From positions 296,443 to 360,442 of the forward strand of contig NZ_BAZK01000002.1 of NCBI RefSeq assembly GCF_001310815.1: 64,000 nucleotides of DNA, in the 5' to 3' direction. This DNA comes from Pseudovibrio denitrificans JCM 12308. GTDB lineage: Bacteria > Pseudomonadota > Alphaproteobacteria > Rhizobiales > Stappiaceae. Both the position numbers and the translations under genes were made by a program. Of the stretch, positions 46,695 through 57,129 are shown piece by piece. The notes beneath the pieces were generated by a model. The model was not told the origin of the DNA. It did no database searches and saw nothing but the letters and a program-made list of their open reading frames with translations. Position 1 is the first letter of the stretch; each line of letters opens with the position of its first letter.

Positions 46695-46892
46695 ATTTGT
46701 GTGATTTCTTGAACTGTACATAATGCAAGGTTGCTGAGCACAAAGCGACCAATCAACTGAGAATCCTGCCACGTGTGAGCTGCACAAGGAGGTCTCCACC
46801 AAAGAGGTCGCTCAAACCAACAAAATTAATTAGCCTCTAAGCAATTGCGGTTGCAAATGCCTAAGTCACCGAAGATCACAACTTAATCCAAC

Positions 46893-49800
46893 TTAGACCC
46901 GATCTAGTAGGTCTAGTGTTGATTTCCTAAAATTGTAAATGCGAATTTCGGTTTTGAACAATGTCAACTTTGAAGATGAAATAATTGACCGGGTTTCTAG
47001 CCAATTTACGAGTTCCCGATTTTCTGGCGTGTTCGGGACTGTTGGTTGCCGCCAACCTGGCTTGATCTCAGAAAATGGCTTGGGCAATCGATGAATGGTG
47101 TTCCATATCTGATCAGCTGACAGTGTTTTTTGACATTTGTTAAACAGCGATATTTGGATATCGATAGGATTGGAGTTTATGATGACAGCTTGTGCGGCAG
47201 CTGCAGTCAAAGCACTAACATCTGCGCCTGTACTGTGAAATACCTGTCCAATGATTGACGCTCGAGACGGTAAGTCAGATAACAAAGTTAAGTCCATTTC
47301 ATCGATGATCTTCAATTTGAGGTCATCATGAATGTTAGATGTCAAAAGCTTCTCGCGAAAATCATCATCGATTGCATACTGATCTGGTTCTTCAAAGTAA
47401 GCATCAATGTTCTTTGCGACAAATAGAAGCTGAAGATCCTTGTACTCGGATAAAAAAGAAAAACTATCACTTGAGAATGAAACCTTTTCTTCTGCGATGA
47501 GTATACGAATTTTATCCTGATCAATTTTATCAGAAAATTGTTTAAACGGTCTTGGAAGAGTGCGGACATAGTCCCGATAAGTGGAACTCTCAAATTCATT
47601 GTTGTCGAACAAGAATTGGCGCAATGGAAAGGCTGACTCTTGACCGTCAATGGTTACTGTTGAGAGTGCGGACAGAGTATCGTGGTGAGCTAAAAAATCC
47701 GTAAGAGTATTCGCCTCGAATTTTTCATTAGCTATGTACGCTAAACAGTTTTCCCATGATGCTTCGACTTTATGCAACCGAAGAACTGAGGAATGAAGGC
47801 GCGCGGGAATTTGATCGAGTGAAGGTAATTTTCGGGATTGCTTCTCAATAAACTGTTCCAGGTGTTTACTTTCAATTTCGTCGTGATTTGCTACCTCAAT
47901 GATTACCGAAACTTCCTCTTCGATATTGCTTTCAAGTTCAAGAAGGACGCTTTTAAGATAGCGTTCGAAGTTGCGATGAATCTTGCCGATCAGAGCCGAG
48001 TTTTCAGTTTTCAAGATGGTTGAGTAGTGCTTGGTTCGTACATCTTCCAAAGCACTCAAACCCAAAACATCTCGACAGATAAACTCCAAATTCTCAATAG
48101 AAATTATGTAAAGCCCTTCATCAGTCAGTAATCGGGCAATCGCGGGGTATGGCGCTATACTCTTGAGATTTTTCGTCTCGAATTGAAGGAAACTCAACCG
48201 GTTAGGATCAAAGTCGATTCTCAATGCCAAGATTCCAGAAAGGTTTTCCGAAATGAACTTGGAAATTCCAGGATCTTTTTGATGCAACAATTCAAGGTGT
48301 TTTTCAGGCAGATGCGCAATCATTTGAGCAACATGCATGACATTTCCTTGGCTTGAGATCGCGACTGAAACAAACCTTGGCCACTTGGTTATCAGTATTG
48401 TCAAGAGTTCAGCGACGCATTCTCCTGTTGCATAATAGGCCGAGAAAAATGCTTCACATTCGGAAAAGTTTGAGGATATAAAATCAATCAGCTTTTCGAT
48501 TTGAGAACCATAGTCAGCTTGGTTGGTGATCATGCAATCAACAAGGTTCTTGTTTAGTACGAAGCTTTGCCGGAAGTCGTCAGCGCGCATTGCGGCAATT
48601 ACCTCCTTTGGGTTATCAATCTGAAACTCCGGTTCTGGAATATTGAAGCTGCGAATTTGAATCAAAAATTTATTGTCGTTAGGTGAGAAACGGCCTGAAT
48701 GGAAAAGTGACGTATACTGGTAATAAGTATCATCAAGAAAACCCTCAAAAACTAAAAATCTGACAAGATCTCTGCTTTCACCAAATGCATCAAACAGCTC
48801 TTCAGTATTTTCTGCATTGGATCGAATAATTTCGTTGAATTTTTGGGTGCGAAGGGCTGCAATTCTCGCGCGAAGTTCGCCAATATTTTCCGCGGTCGTA
48901 TTCTTGAATTCGTCAGCCTTACGCTCAATAGCCTTCTTTCTTCCATGATAGGATGTCGCATCAACCTCTCCCTGAATACCACTAATGTTGGCGCGTCGCC
49001 TACCATGATTGTTATCGTAGGTTAGAATCTGGTCTCGTACTAAGAGTTGCTCGAATTCGTCATGATCAGGCAAAGCGCTTATAGGAATGTTCTGCCCCCC
49101 ATTTGTGAAGAAGTGAGTAGCGCCTACGGGAAACTTAGCTATCATTGCCATCGCATAGATCTTGCGCAGTTCTTCCAAGTTGGCTGGCACTTGTTTCTCA
49201 GCATCGCTGATTTGCTGCTCCAACTCCGAGATTTTGACCTTGTAACGGGTTTCTGCATTAGCGATATACGTGGGTTGTCTATTTAATATCTCAGCTAACT
49301 TCCCTTTGCCTCGATGTAGATCTTCAAAGTCGCTCGGGAGCACATTCTTGTAGATGAGGATTGCAAGGAGTTTATTTGCATCCAAAATGCTCTCGTCATC
49401 CGTCTCCAAATTGGTGACGTATATTGCATATTCGTTGAATATATTCTGGATCAGTCGCAGATCATTAAGATAGCGTGACACCTCACGCAGAAACTGCTTA
49501 TCTAACCGTTCGTCTAGAGACAGGCGCTTTCCTTGCTCTATAACTTTGTCAATTGAATTAGAGCTATTGATGATTGGTATGACGGGAACGATAAATTCAA
49601 AGAACTTGGTTCGATCTGTATTCACGAACATGTTGTCTCGAAGTGCGTAGAGAAAGCGTATTTGTCTTTTTACGCCGGCGTTTGCATTGATGAGACTATT
49701 GATCTCACGTAAGGTCACGAAAATATCTGGATTATTGAACCTATCCAAATCCTCAATAATGACCAGATCGTATTTTGTTGACTGAAAGAAATAGATAATT

Positions 49801-50549
49801 TCGTCCAAGTGCCGATTTAGAATAGATTCCTCCTCTGCAGCCTCCGGTGAGATTTCAATATCCTTCAAAGAAATGCTTTTTAACGAGACGCCGAAGCTCT
49901 TGACGTATATGTGGTGCAAGAGGAACCAAAGAAATAAGAAACCCACTCCAAAGCTTAAAAGGTTAAACCAGTTAGAAAAATCGAAAGGTATAAAAAAGGC
50001 TCCACTAACAATTTCATTTCTTTTTTGGACTAGGTGCCAACAGGCAAAAAGGCCAATGATAATGAAGAGGGAAATGAACTTAGACCACCATTTGGGCGAT
50101 TGAATCCTTTTAAATCTTGATAGTGGCAGGCTATTGGCATCTGCACCGTAAAGCATCTGCTGAAGGATGCTCCGCTCTATTTCCTGCTTACTGACAGGAC
50201 TTTTGGGGAGCTTCCGCTCGTCAAGACTTAATAATGAGACGGAACTATCTGCCTCCGGCAAGAACGCAGCCAGCGATATTGTCAGAGCAGGCCTTTTGTA
50301 CTTCTTCAGAAATGTTTTGATTATACTGCTCTTTCCGGAGCCGTACGGCCCAGTAAGCGCAATGTTTGATACGTTTGGTTCATTAGTAGCGTAGGCCAAA
50401 GCGTCAGAATAGATTCCTGACGCATCTGCATCGTCAATAGGAGCTAAGTGTACGTAGGTCGGATGTGCGTTATCTCTAGTATGTGAGATTGATTGTAATA
50501 GTGCTTTAAATCTTGAAAAAAATGTCAAGTTCCCGAACCCGCAATACAT
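46893..50549 (-). CDS. Large membrane P-loop NTPase, YobI/KAP-like, putative defense protein
   Basis: The protein has 1218 residues from ATG 50549; GTG 50576 would add nine. An N-terminal P-loop ALTGPYGSGKSSII (about residues 64-77) is followed by two hydrophobic segments (FISLFIIIGLFACWHLV and LLSFGVGFLFLWFLLHH) inside the NTPase domain, then Walker B-like YDLVIIEDLDRFNNPDIF. A membrane pair between Walker A and B is typical of KAP and YobI-type NTPases. The remaining 850 residues are helical and lack motifs I know. YobI-like proteins occur in defense islands, and KAP NTPases in phage exclusion. Position next to Gabija supports an immune role; mechanism and trigger are unknown. Confidence 0.75.
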   Translation of the reverse strand: MYCGFGNLTFFSRFKALLQSISHTRDNAHPTYVHLAPIDDADASGIYSDALAYATNEPNVSNIALTGPYGSGKSSIIKTFLKKYKRPALTISLAAFLPEADSSVSLLSLDERKLPKSPVSKQEIERSILQQMLYGADANSLPLSRFKRIQSPKWWSKFISLFIIIGLFACWHLVQKRNEIVSGAFFIPFDFSNWFNLLSFGVGFLFLWFLLHHIYVKSFGVSLKSISLKDIEISPEAAEEESILNRHLDEIIYFFQSTKYDLVIIEDLDRFNNPDIFVTLREINSLINANAGVKRQIRFLYALRDNMFVNTDRTKFFEFIVPVIPIINSSNSIDKVIEQGKRLSLDERLDKQFLREVSRYLNDLRLIQNIFNEYAIYVTNLETDDESILDANKLLAILIYKNVLPSDFEDLHRGKGKLAEILNRQPTYIANAETRYKVKISELEQQISDAEKQVPANLEELRKIYAMAMIAKFPVGATHFFTNGGQNIPISALPDHDEFEQLLVRDQILTYDNNHGRRRANISGIQGEVDATSYHGRKKAIERKADEFKNTTAENIGELRARIAALRTQKFNEIIRSNAENTEELFDAFGESRDLVRFLVFEGFLDDTYYQYTSLFHSGRFSPNDNKFLIQIRSFNIPEPEFQIDNPKEVIAAMRADDFRQSFVLNKNLVDCMITNQADYGSQIEKLIDFISSNFSECEAFFSAYYATGECVAELLTILITKWPRFVSVAISSQGNVMHVAQMIAHLPEKHLELLHQKDPGISKFISENLSGILALRIDFDPNRLSFLQFETKNLKSIAPYPAIARLLTDEGLYIISIENLEFICRDVLGLSALEDVRTKHYSTILKTENSALIGKIHRNFERYLKSVLLELESNIEEEVSVIIEVANHDEIESKHLEQFIEKQSRKLPSLDQIPARLHSSVLRLHKVEASWENCLAYIANEKFEANTLTDFLAHHDTLSALSTVTIDGQESAFPLRQFLFDNNEFESSTYRDYVRTLPRPFKQFSDKIDQDKIRILIAEEKVSFSSDSFSFLSEYKDLQLLFVAKNIDAYFEEPDQYAIDDDFREKLLTSNIHDDLKLKIIDEMDLTLLSDLPSRASIIGQVFHSTGADVSALTAAAAQAVIINSNPIDIQISLFNKCQKTLSADQIWNTIHRLPKPFSEIKPGWRQPTVPNTPENRELVNWLETRSIISSSKLTLFKTEIRIYNFRKSTLDLLDRV

Positions 50550-50576
50550 ACCGTCAAGTTGTAATTTTTTTATCAC

Positions 50577-51225
50577 TTACTACTAGCGCACCAAACATAA
50601 AACTCTAAGTTGCGAACAGTTTCGGGCCAGATATTGAGAGTCCAGCATTACTCACTTCTCGCTAGCGCAGAGCTTTAGTGCAACTGAGTTTAGCCTGCGT
50701 GGATCTTTCGGTGGAGCGTTGGTATTACCAACCAAACGCCTTCTGGCTGCTTTTGCGGAACTGAGTGTCCCAGGACAAGTGAAAAACTCTACTGTGTGAA
50801 CCGTTGCTTCTCGATCGGAGATGTTTGTGTGGGCTGAATGTTACTCCTACTTTTTGAAATGCATCGAAAATTCGCGTTGTCGGTGAGGCGTTTTGCGACT
50901 TCCCAAAACTAGTACTTGCTATCTTTAATAGTAGCTCGATGAAATCCACTTGAAGCTGAAAACAAGATTGCTCGGAGGGAGTGTTAAGGTTTGCTTCTGG
51001 TCTTAGGTGAAGCTAGATCGCTCACAAAGGCGAGTGTAGATGCCTCAATGCGTGTCTCTCTCAAACTTGGCTAGTGGTGCTACGATGACTGTGAAGACTG
51101 TTCCCCGAGGTTTAACTCTCTCAGTCACGTCGTGCGGTGCTAAAGCAAAGTTATTTTCAGCAGAACCTCTCCCCGGTTTGCGGTAGGCTAAAGAGATATC
51201 CGTAATTATGAGGCTCTGAGATCTA
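50577..51225. other. Gene-free interval between NTPase and 268-aa gene
   Basis: Both strands carry only short frames without ribosome sites or recognisable products. Base composition shifts from AT-rich on the left to mixed. It should hold the promoters of the two divergent neighbours, but I can point to no specific hexamers. Confidence 0.4.
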
Positions 51226-52032
51226 ATGGGGGAGATTATGGATTGTGATCTGGCGCTTCTGGGTGAGCTTGGCTTCAAAGATGCTTTCTGCAGGTTTTTG
51301 TTTGATCGTGATGAAGTAAGCGATGCAATCTATCGCGCCAGTGAAGTTGCCTCTGTGTTTGATTGGACATTTGATGGCATTTGCTCCTACTTCGCAAAAC
51401 CGTCACCTGGGTGCTGGCCTGTTACGGCTAATCTTAAAGCCCTTACTAAGAGCCACAAAAAGCCTATCCGATCAGAGTGTTTCAATGATGCATGGTTGAT
51501 GGAACTTCTTGAGAGTGGCAAAGCTCCCCGAAAAGCCGAAGAAGAACTAGCCACAAAGCTGATCTTTCAGAGGTATCTTTGTCTGATCTCTGGTTTGCAG
51601 AGTGGTGAGTTGATAGCCAAAGGACGTGAGAGTGCTTTGGGGACAGCTATCGAGGTGCCAACCTCACTTTGGTTTTCTGAGTTTTCCTTTGTTTCTTTGC
51701 GAAGAAATGAGTTGTTACATGTTGATGGGGAGGTTTGGAAAGTGGTTGCAGAAGACCTGAGAGTTCATAGCGCTGATAGCTTTGTGACTGAAGAGAAAGA
51801 CTGCAAAGTGTCGCCGGGAGGACGCCCCCAAAAGTATCCGTGGCAAGAGGCTTTTGATCGACTCGTCGTATGCCTCGGGAACGAGGGACATAGCGAAAAG
51901 GGCTCAGAACTTTCAGATCGTTTCTTGGACTGTATGTCAGATGCTGGAGTGACTAACCTGCCGAACAAAAGCCAAGTATCTGAATGGCTTCGCAACAACT
52001 ACCCTCGCCTTTGGGCAGCTTCAAAGCAATAG
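51226..52032 (+). CDS. Element-encoded protein of unknown function
   Basis: The protein has 268 residues from ATG 51226, with a second ATG at 51238. The N-terminal 170 residues are mixed alpha/beta without known motifs. The C-terminal part has GGRPQKYPWQEAFDRLVV and a helix-turn-helix-like tail (NLPNKSQVSEWLRNNYPRLW), a pattern I associate with small DNA-binding proteins on integrative elements. It precedes the AlpA-primase gene group by 89 bp on the same strand. A regulatory role is inference. Confidence 0.55.
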   Translation: MGEIMDCDLALLGELGFKDAFCRFLFDRDEVSDAIYRASEVASVFDWTFDGICSYFAKPSPGCWPVTANLKALTKSHKKPIRSECFNDAWLMELLESGKAPRKAEEELATKLIFQRYLCLISGLQSGELIAKGRESALGTAIEVPTSLWFSEFSFVSLRRNELLHVDGEVWKVVAEDLRVHSADSFVTEEKDCKVSPGGRPQKYPWQEAFDRLVVCLGNEGHSEKGSELSDRFLDCMSDAGVTNLPNKSQVSEWLRNNYPRLWAASKQ

Positions 52033-52121
52033 AGTCGAAAACCCTTTTCAACCCTTTTCGGTATAAAAAATCTCCATTCACCTCATCCTTTCCTCATCGC
52101 AATTGAGCGAAAGGGAACGCA

Positions 52122-52346
52122 ATGAGGACGGAACTGAACAGCGCTGAGAACGCTTTGATTACGGAAGCGGCTGCAGCGGACTATCTCGGGATTTCTATTC
52201 GAACCATTCAGGCTTGGCGGGTGCGTGGCGGTGGACCAAACTACGTCAAGCTTGGCAAGGCGGTGAGGTATCGGCCTTCCGATATTCAGGCATGGATTGA
52301 AGCTCATTTGACCAGCTCCACGAGTGACGCGGAGGCACGGTTATGA
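52122..52346 (+). CDS. AlpA/excisionase-type helix-turn-helix protein
   Basis: The protein has 74 residues from ATG 52122. The winged-helix HTH_17 pattern is clear: ITEAAAADYLGISIRTIQAWRVRGGGPNYVKLGKAVRYRPSDIQAWIE. Such proteins act as excisionases or activate the integrase in P4-like elements. The stop overlaps the start of the next gene by 4 bp, so it opens a coupled group leading into the primase-helicase. Confidence 0.85.
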   Translation: MRTELNSAENALITEAAAADYLGISIRTIQAWRVRGGGPNYVKLGKAVRYRPSDIQAWIEAHLTSSTSDAEARL

Positions 52347-52666
52347 GACGGCGCTATAAGCCAAAGCCCCGGATTGCTTTTCAACGCGTTGCCAGATCAG
52401 CTTTGCTGCATGGTGACACAATCTGTCGGCAGTGGTTGCCTGGAGGCAAGCTTTCAGGCTCTGAGTACTCGGTCAAAAACCCGCGCCGGATGGATCGGCG
52501 GGCGGGCTCCTTCAAGATCAACATCGATACAGGCTTGTGGTGTGACTTTGCCACCGGCGAGGGTGGGCGCGACTTTATAAGCCTTGGGGCTTATCTGTTC
52601 TCGCTCTCTCAAAAGCAAGCGGCCTGTAATCTGGCAGATATGATTGGAGTGGACGCTTATGAGTGA
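52343..52666 (+). CDS. Primase-associated small protein
   Basis: The protein has 107 residues from ATG 52343, with a 4-bp overlap with the AlpA-like gene. It has the central pattern SFKINIDTGLWCDFATGEGGRDFISL, also found at the zinc-finger end of phage and plasmid primases. The paired cysteines of a full zinc finger are not visible. It probably supplies the template-recognition part for the TOPRIM protein that begins 8 bp before its stop. Confidence 0.7.
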   Translation: MRRRYKPKPRIAFQRVARSALLHGDTICRQWLPGGKLSGSEYSVKNPRRMDRRAGSFKINIDTGLWCDFATGEGGRDFISLGAYLFSLSQKQAACNLADMIGVDAYE

Positions 52667-54788
52667 TCCGTTTGCTCGAATCAAAAAGGATCAAGCAACC
52701 AAATCTAAACGAACGCAACCGTGCAAGGTGATTGTAAACCCGGTGCCAGATGAGGCACCGGAACCACCTGCCTTTCATCCTAAGCTTGGAGTACCATCAT
52801 ATCGATGGACTTACCGAGACCTGAGCGGTGCAGTGCTTGGCTATATCTGCCGGTTTGATATCGAAGGTGAGGGCAAAAGTTTTCGTCCTTTGTGTCTGTT
52901 TCGAGTTGAGAAGAAGCTTCGGTGGCGGTGGGAGAGCTGGCCGCAGCCGAGGCCGCTTTATGGTTTGGATCTTCTAGCTAATGCTCCAGATGCATCTGTT
53001 GTCATCGTAGAAGGGGAGAAGGCTGCAGATGCTGCACGGCAATTACTACTGCAACATGTTTGTATCAGTTCATCTGGCGGTTCCAATGCAGCTAAGAAAG
53101 CGGATTGGTCAGCCCTTCATGGGCGAGATGTAGTTATCTGGCCGGATGCTGATGAAGCGGGAGAGAAGTTTGCGGGAGAGGTGAAGGCCTGCCTTGACGA
53201 GGTGGGCGTTGCATCTGTTGTGGTGCTGGATGTACCGGAGGATGTTTTCAAAGGTTGGGATGCTGCTGATGCTTTGCATGATGGCTGGACCTGTGAGCAA
53301 GCCGACGCCTTTGTTTGCTCCGTGAGTGAGGCCAAACCTTCAGATGGTGAAGCTCAAGAGGAAGCAGAGTCAAAGCGGCCTGCACCTCGTTCAAGCTTAC
53401 TTGCTGCCGCGGATGGGATTGAGCTTTGGCATTCACCGCAGAAGGAAGCTTTTGCCACGCTGAACATCAACGGCCACCAAGAACATTGGGCTGTTAGCAG
53501 CACGCGCTTCAAACATTGGCTTGTTGGGCGATACTATGAGGAAACCGGTGCTGCTGTTTCTTCTCAAGTGCTCAGTGATGCGCTGCGGGTGTTTGAAGTT
53601 CGCGCCATAGAGCAGGGGGCTTGTTATGAACTTCTTACGAACGGGTAAGACGCAAGATGCGAGCTGGCTGGATTTAGGCGACGAAAGCTGGCGGGCAGTT
53701 TGTATCACGCGAGATGGTTGGGAGGTCGTGGATAGTCCGCCGGTGAAGTTTGTTCGCAAACCAACCATGACTGCTCTCCCAGAGCCGTGCAAAGGCAGAT
53801 GATTGAAGAGATGCGACATCTCATCAATGCAGAGGATGAGGATTACAAGCTTATCATTGCCTGGTTGATTGCCTCGCTGTGGGGGCGGAGTAACAGCTAT
53901 CCGGTTCTGGCACTTGGGGGAGAGCAGGGCAGTGGTAAGAGCACCATGGCTCGGTTGCTGCGTTCTCTGAGTGATCCTTGTGCGGTGGCTGCATCGTCCT
54001 TGCCTAAGGATGAGAGGGACCTGATGGTGATGGCGCAGAACGGTCATGTGCTCAACTTCGATAATGTCTCCAAAATGGAAAACTGGCTTTCTGATGCGAT
54101 CTGCCGGATGGCGACAGGAAGCGGGTTTATCTCTCGCAAGCTGCACACGGATGGGGATGCTTACTGGTTTCATGGCTCACGGCCTGTTCTCTTGAATGGT
54201 ATTCCCACGCTTACTGAGCGAGCTGACTTAGCTGAGCGCGCCCTTTCTGTTCGCCTCAAGAGGATTGATGAGGAGGGTCGTCAACCAGAGGACTTGTTCT
54301 GGCACGAGTGGGAGCGTCTCAAACCGGGAATGCTGGGAGCTTTGCTGGATGGCTTGAGTGCTGCGATCCGCAACATCGATCAGGTGCATCTGGAGCGTCA
54401 TCCACGCATGGCGGACTTCGCACGGCTCATGGTGGCTGCATCTTCCGGGCTTGGCTGGGAAGATATGGAGTTTCTGGAGGCCTATGAAAGCAACCGGCGC
54501 GGAACGATAGAAGCCGTGTTTGAAGGTGATCCTGTAGCCGTCGCGATCCACGAGTTTGTGATGGGGCAGCATGGTGGTGAAAACTGGATGGGGACAGCTA
54601 CTGAGCTTTATGGTGAACTCATTAAGCTCGTGAGTGATCAAATCAGATCATCGCGCTTCTGGCCGCAAAAGGTGAATGCATTTGGCAATGCAGTGGACCG
54701 GGCTGCACCTTTATTGAGATCGAAACGGATACAGGTGACTAAGAAGGCGACTGGGTCAAAGCGGTTGATTTATCTGGATGTGATATGA
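52659..54788 (+). pseudogene. TOPRIM primase / helicase replication protein, frame broken twice
   Basis: One 709-aa protein is spread over three frames. Part one, from ATG 52659, has a TOPRIM domain: VVIVEGEKAADAA near residue 112 and VVIWPDADEAGEKFAGE. Part two (53646-53780) has ESWRAVCITRDGWEVV. Part three has a P-loop VLALGGEQGSGKSTMARLLR and the family segment VLNFDNVSKMENWLSDAICRMATG. Removing one G at 53643-53645 (TNGKTQDASWLDL) and adding one G at 53787 (LPEPVQRQMIEEM) restores the chain. It should replicate or mobilise the element. Two indels 140 bp apart favour sequence errors. Confidence 0.82.
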
Positions 54789-54872
54789 CGTTTTTTCGCG
54801 AGTGTTCCTCTGATCGAAGTGCTGAGATCCTATGTATTGTTACCGGCGAGGTTGCAATCGTATAATCGCGAT

Positions 54873-55262
54873 ATGATCAAAGACTTTTTCGGAAAGCTAG
54901 AAAGATCAAAGTGGCCGCGCAGGATCGGTCTATCGATATTGGGGACTTTTTTGGTATTCGGAATTCTCAAGGGGGAGATCAAAGGAGTTTTAGGGTTGCT
55001 GGCTTTGCTTGGAAGTTTGTATGCGGGTCTTTCCGTTGGAGCTCATACGGGCGGTTTTCTGGCCGCTCGTGTTTTGCGATTGTCGCCATCGCATTCGGAT
55101 CGGCTCAAAGCAGGTTGCGCTGCCTTTGGTTTCTTGTTCTTACCGCCACTCGTGTCTTCTTTTATGAATGAACACTTTGCTTTTGAGATTGAGATGAGAT
55201 CTTTACCAACATTTTGTGGGAGCTTGTATAGGTGGGCTGATTTTCTTTTGTGTCTCACCTGA
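54873..55262 (+). CDS. Small membrane protein of unknown function
   Basis: The protein has 129 residues from ATG 54873. After a basic N-terminus (MIKDFFGKLERSKWPRR) come three hydrophobic segments: IGLSILGTFLVFGIL, GVLGLLALLGSLYAGL and LKAGCAAFGFLFLPPLV. No family is recognised. It lies 84 bp after the primase-helicase gene and may be cargo. An earlier in-frame start at 54819 lacks support. Confidence 0.5.
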   Translation: MIKDFFGKLERSKWPRRIGLSILGTFLVFGILKGEIKGVLGLLALLGSLYAGLSVGAHTGGFLAARVLRLSPSHSDRLKAGCAAFGFLFLPPLVSSFMNEHFAFEIEMRSLPTFCGSLYRWADFLLCLT

Positions 55263-55815
55263 TCGATCCAAGAAATAGGTTGAGCAAGTAAGTTATTGCA
55301 TGAACGTGAAAATGCTTTGCAACAGGCGCACATTTCTCCATTTACCGAGCTCATAGGTTATACGGGTCCTTCTCAGGCGTTTGCCTGCCTACGGGTAGTT
55401 CGAGACCACGGCGCAAGCGCCTACGTGGTTTTCGCGAGGGCTTGGTGTTTATGTTCGTGTTGTTGTTCTCCCTTTACATCGTCTAGTTTGGCCCAGTTAA
55501 TCCCATGGGTTTGTGGAGGAATTCAGTTTCCCTGCATTGACACCTTGTGTTGTTCATCGCATGGTCAGCTTGAGGCGTCAGAACCTCGTCGAAGCGGTCA
55601 CCGCAGCCGTAAAATCGCGGTCTTTTTGTGTCTGGGGTTAGATCTCCAAACGCAAACTCTCGCTTATGGGCGGGAGGGCGGTGAATACAATACCTCTCGC
55701 GGGGGGAATAAACCCGCCTGTCTTCGTCAGGTTCTGAACCTCCCGCTCACCAGTGGGCCGTCAGAAGCTTTCTGCTGAGTGGTTTGTTCAACAAGCCAAC
55801 GAAGAGGGCTTTGAA
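55263..55815 (+). other. Structured or P4 Ash-like regulatory region
   Basis: An open frame runs 55296-55778 but looks non-standard, with many Cys and a tail resembling short Ash/Icd-type products of P4-like satellites (IAVFLCLGLDLQTQTLAYG; then SRGGNKPACLRQVLNLPLTSGP). The DNA is rich in short GC hairpins such as GCGGGGGG-AATAAA-CCCGCC near 55697-55716. In P4 phages this place encodes immunity RNA and Ash-like peptides. I cannot decide between RNA and protein. Confidence 0.35.
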
Positions 55816-56082
55816 ATGACTGATACTGGTAAAGAGAAATGTGCCCATACGTCCCTTCGCAATGAAGTGGATCAGCTTCGCCTCTCCAGCAACCACCTCA
55901 AAAATTTGATGTACTCCATGAGCGTGGTGATGAGCGAGCGCATGGAGCACACACAGGAATATGAAGCGCTGCTAACGCTGTTTGATACTGTGCGCAATCA
56001 AGTCGAAAACGTGGAAACCAGCGCAAACGCAATCTCTGAGTTTGTAGAGATCTGCGCGCCGGAAGCACCTGCTTCCAAATAA
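55816..56082 (+). CDS. Small acidic helical protein of unknown function
   Basis: The protein has 88 residues from ATG 55816, with GAGGG eight bases upstream; an open frame back to GTG 55753 exists but is weaker. It is predicted helical with a coiled-coil look (SLRNEVDQLRLSSNHLKNLM, EYEALLTLFDTVRNQVENVE). Small proteins like this follow the primase in many alphaproteobacterial elements. Function unknown. Confidence 0.5.
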   Translation: MTDTGKEKCAHTSLRNEVDQLRLSSNHLKNLMYSMSVVMSERMEHTQEYEALLTLFDTVRNQVENVETSANAISEFVEICAPEAPASK

Positions 56083-56191
56083 GCGGAGTGAAGGGGCCAA
56101 GAGCCTCTGATGGAATGACATCTGGGTCTGAGAAGCGGAGTGCTTCTCGGGCCTTTTTGATTAACGTTTAAGGTTATACTTTTGGAGGCAT

Positions 56192-56876
56192 CTAGTCTGG
56201 GTCAATAAGATGCCCACATTGGATGCATCGTGTTCCATTCCATCGTCGGGCCACAGTTAGGGCAATCCCATGAAGGATCAATGCGACTACCTTTGGGGCG
56301 AGTGCCTATGAGGCCACTAGGGCCTTTCAAGGTGTAACGATACTTATCTTCATTTAAAATTGTTAAGTTAGGTGACAAGAAAATCGGTTGATGATGCATC
56401 TCAGGAGAGCGATTGCGCTCATGCTCGACGGATAGTTTCGCAATAAACCGATCTCTTTGCTCGGGTGTCAGTCTGCCATTCTCGATCCCCTCAATAACGC
56501 GATCCAATGCAATGCTTAATGAGCGCCTCGAAAGGTACTTGTCGTGTATCTCTTGAGTCGTTTTGGATTTAGCGATTGCATGTTCGATCTGTCTAAGAAT
56601 GATTGGGGCAGGTCTAAAAACATGATCCAATTTTTTTGTGTTGCAAGTTGCATGGGCAGGCATCCAATTTGCCCAAGTATTCAGCTCAAAATCTAGTGGA
56701 AGTGCAAACTCTTCTAATATGCCTTTGAGAGCTTCAGTGCCTTCAAGTTTTTCTGGAATTATATGATCTATGTGCATGTCTGTATAAGGTAGTGGTTCGC
56801 CGCATAGCCAACACTTCTCACCATGCACTGTCCAGACCGCGTATCTCTCTGCTGGGCTAAATTTCTTTTTACTCAT
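56192..56876 (-). pseudogene. HNH endonuclease with C-terminal zinc ribbon, frame broken near end
   Basis: From ATG 56876, the N-terminal part is an HNH nuclease: C-x-x-C in KCWLCGEPL, the catalytic core MHIDHIIPEKL and MPAHATCNTKKLDH. The open frame stops at 56202 with only the first half of a zinc ribbon (WDCPNCGPTMEW). Removing one base at the TT of 56233-56234 continues it as TRCIQCGHLIDPD with stop at 56192, restoring both C-x-x-C pairs and giving 227 aa. It is the last gene of the element, leftward, and may be a defense or anti-phage nuclease. The target is unknown. Confidence 0.8.
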
Positions 56877-57129
56877 GTAAATTCTCGCAAAAGCAATCTG
56901 CTCGCAATGTGGTGCGTGAAAATGATAGATGTCAAGCTTGGTAGGCTGATGGAGATAGGTAATAGACAGTTACAAGCCTTGACGACTTTCTGTCAGCTGT
57001 AACTTCGCCAAACCAGACAGAATGCCTAGCGTCTGACGGCTAGTGACGGCATTCACAGCTTTTCCAGAATTAAATTGAAAGTGTGCTGAGGGGTATCTGT
57101 AAGGTGCAGATCCTGCTGAGGATTTCGCG

